A DNA stretch of 64,000 nucleotides, from contig CM018037.1 of NCBI GenBank assembly GCA_008638375.1, positions 31,578,076 to 31,642,075 on the forward strand, written 5' to 3'. Each line of letters starts with the position of its first letter. The stretch's first letter is position 1. A program made the translations under genes and the position numbers. The notes beneath the pieces were generated by a model. The model did not search any database and was not told the DNA's origin. It saw only the letters and a program-made list of their open reading frames with translations. Shown in pieces: positions 62,397 through 64,000 of the stretch. Source of the stretch: Nyssa sinensis (taxonomy: Eukaryota; Streptophyta; Magnoliopsida; Cornales; Nyssaceae).

Positions 62397-62744
62397 CTAA
62401 TACATGTTCCTGCTAAGCACAACAACAATGCTGGTGGTCTTAGGTGATTCTTTGGCCAAGTCCTCTACTACTATACGAGTGAAATTGTCATACAATTTAT
62501 CCAATATTTCCTCTCCAAACTGGTATGAAATAACTGATTCTGTGAAGGCCCTGACTCTCTTGGCCACCTTTTCCCCCCTGCTCCACTTATTACTCTCTTC
62601 CTTGTCTCCAATTTCCAGGGAAAATGTTTCCAAACGCTCTATTGCAAATGATCCCTCCCTTTTCACTATGTCTTGCACTTCCTCTGGTGATGATATATAG
62701 TATGGTACGTTGAAGGAATCTAATTTCTCTTCGGCAATCAATCC
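62397..62744 (-). CDS. SABATH carboxyl methyltransferase, last exon (gene continues off the right edge)
   Basis: The minus-strand exon begins after a TAG acceptor (62745-62746) and reads [52 protein letters not shown] and ends VVVLSRNMY, then stop. This is the C-terminal cap region of SABATH enzymes, which methylate carboxyl groups (salicylate, jasmonate, others) or N atoms using SAM. Substrate-determining residues mostly lie upstream and are not visible. No earlier exon was found up to 64000, so the upstream intron is at least about 1.25 kb or the exon is an orphan. The exon itself is intact. Confidence 0.85.
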   Translation of the reverse strand, partial: GLIAEEKLDSFNVPYYISSPEEVQDIVKREGSFAIERLETFSLEIGDKEESNKWSRGEKVAKRVRAFTESVISYQFGEEILDKLYDNFTRIVVEDLAKESPKTTSIVVVLSRNMY

Positions 62745-63239
62745 CTATGAAGAAAAAGGAAATAAAGAAAACAAAGGGAGCAATTAAAGAAATATAATGT
62801 TTCCAGACTTTATATTCTGAGTGATTGTTTTTTATTTATTTTGAATTTCATATTGCTTATATAATCTGTTTTATAGACTTAATGAGTGGTTTCGTTGAAT
62901 TTAAAGAATTAACATGTTGTAAAGTCCATATTCAAATGCAAAGTTGCATTGGTAGTCAGTAAGTTTGTACCTATAATCTAAGAAGCATAAATATAATACG
63001 ACACATATAGGTAAATATGAAAATTCTCAAATAAGTATGATACAGATACGTCGAGGATCTTTTGAATATAAATTTTTATATGGTTATATAATAAGATTTT
63101 AATAATATTTCAATCAAAATTTGCATAAAAACATATAAATCATAAAATGTCATTAATATATCAAAATAATAAAATCATTATATAAAAATTCAAGAGCTTC
63201 TTTTTTTAATCAAAATAATTTTTTAACTATTATATATAA

Positions 63240-63276
<37 letters not shown>

Positions 63277-64000
63277 ACAAAGAATCTAGAATTTTTTTTT
63301 TAAAAAAAAAATTTATCCAAAAAAAATAAATACTTTTTTTTTTAATATGTTTGAACGTGTCCGATATGTGTTTAGAACATATTCATATCTGTGTACGACA
63401 ATAATATATGAGATAAAATAAAATATTCGCGTTTCATAGTGGCATAAAAAGACTAGGACGAGGAGCTCTAATTGCACCATGAAGCAAAAGACCAACATGT
63501 TCTACATATATGAGTCGTAAATCAAATTTGCTAGTCTTATAAGACCACATATTCCTAATTGTTACAAATTTTTTTGATGATATATTTGGTTGAGTTAGAC
63601 AAAAGTATTGTTGAGTTAAGCAGAAAGCATTTAGATAAGCTGTTAGAAAATACTTAATAACTATGAAATAGGGGCATTAATAGTATCTTTGACAAACTTA
63701 ATAAAAAAAGTTAGACTTTTCGATTTGACTCAAACTGTACATAATGAAAGAGTTGTGTCACTACGTGAGATTTGATTTCCATCCCAAACAATCTACCAAG
63801 TTCCTCAAAATGCATGAAGTATGGTCAATTACTTGAACTAAATATAGCCGTATGTGAAAAGAGTAATGTTAAGTATCTCTAATGTGATATGTCAAGATAC
63901 AATAATTTCAAAAATCACATTATGTGAGATTTAGAATCATCATATCTTGATACATGATACTGGAGATACAATTCAGGATATAAATTAGGGTACAAAACAT
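62745..64000. other. probable intron of the SABATH gene
   Basis: AT-rich, with a GA microsatellite at 63244-63275 and T/A runs near 63290-63345. No upstream SABATH exon is recognisable. Confidence 0.4.

Noticed and set aside
1..64000. search for a gene cluster, CRISPR array, phage or other novel defence-type system
   Set aside because: All supported genes are unrelated plant genes with introns; no clustered functions, regular spacer arrays or prokaryotic features occur.

Overview
The window is nuclear DNA of a flowering plant, most likely a woody eudicot. The evidence is GT-AG introns in AT-rich flanks, plant-specific gene families (PIP1 aquaporin, HS1pro-1/HSPRO, SABATH methyltransferase, a plant syntaxin-5 homologue), plant promoter motifs, and a dense cover of short non-autonomous transposons (hAT-, PIF/Harbinger- and Mutator-like MITEs, SINE relics, LTR scraps) with many AT/GA microsatellites. 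The species cannot be named from the sequence. There are no CRISPR arrays, operons or prokaryotic features, and no tRNA or rRNA gene was recognised.

Layout. 0.5-12.5 kb, minus: a syntaxin-5-type Qa-SNARE (SYP31-like) of five exons, whose 6.9-kb intron 3 carries about 2.4 kb of organelle-like DNA. 14.3-17.4 kb, plus: cytosolic ribosomal stalk protein P0 with a typical ribosomal-protein promoter. 19.7-25 kb: MITEs and AT-rich spacer. 25.2-26.7 kb, plus: an intronless HSPRO gene. 28.3-29.1 kb, minus: remains of an NPF/PTR transporter. 32.1-34.6 kb, plus: a plant TPR-like protein. 39.0-46.7 kb, minus: a GT64 glycosyltransferase matching EPC1/GMT1, five exons. 47-55.5 kb: gene-free DNA with fold-back elements and duplications. 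57.3-58.5 kb, plus: a PIP1 aquaporin. 62.4-62.7 kb, minus: the last exon of a SABATH methyltransferase that continues beyond the right edge.

These are unrelated housekeeping and stress genes with no sign of a shared pathway or cluster. I found no credible new biological system. The most consequential observation is that three otherwise intact, highly conserved genes (P0, HSPRO, PIP1) carry four single-base insertions that break their frames. All are +1 and all lie in or beside short base runs, which points to consensus error more than to decay. The other notable items are MITEs with exact target-site duplications, a G-box-bearing tandem repeat upstream of PIP1 split by a hAT-like MITE, a duplicated flank of the EPC1-like gene enclosing a roughly 1-kb fold-back element, and a large organelle-derived insert in a SNARE intron.
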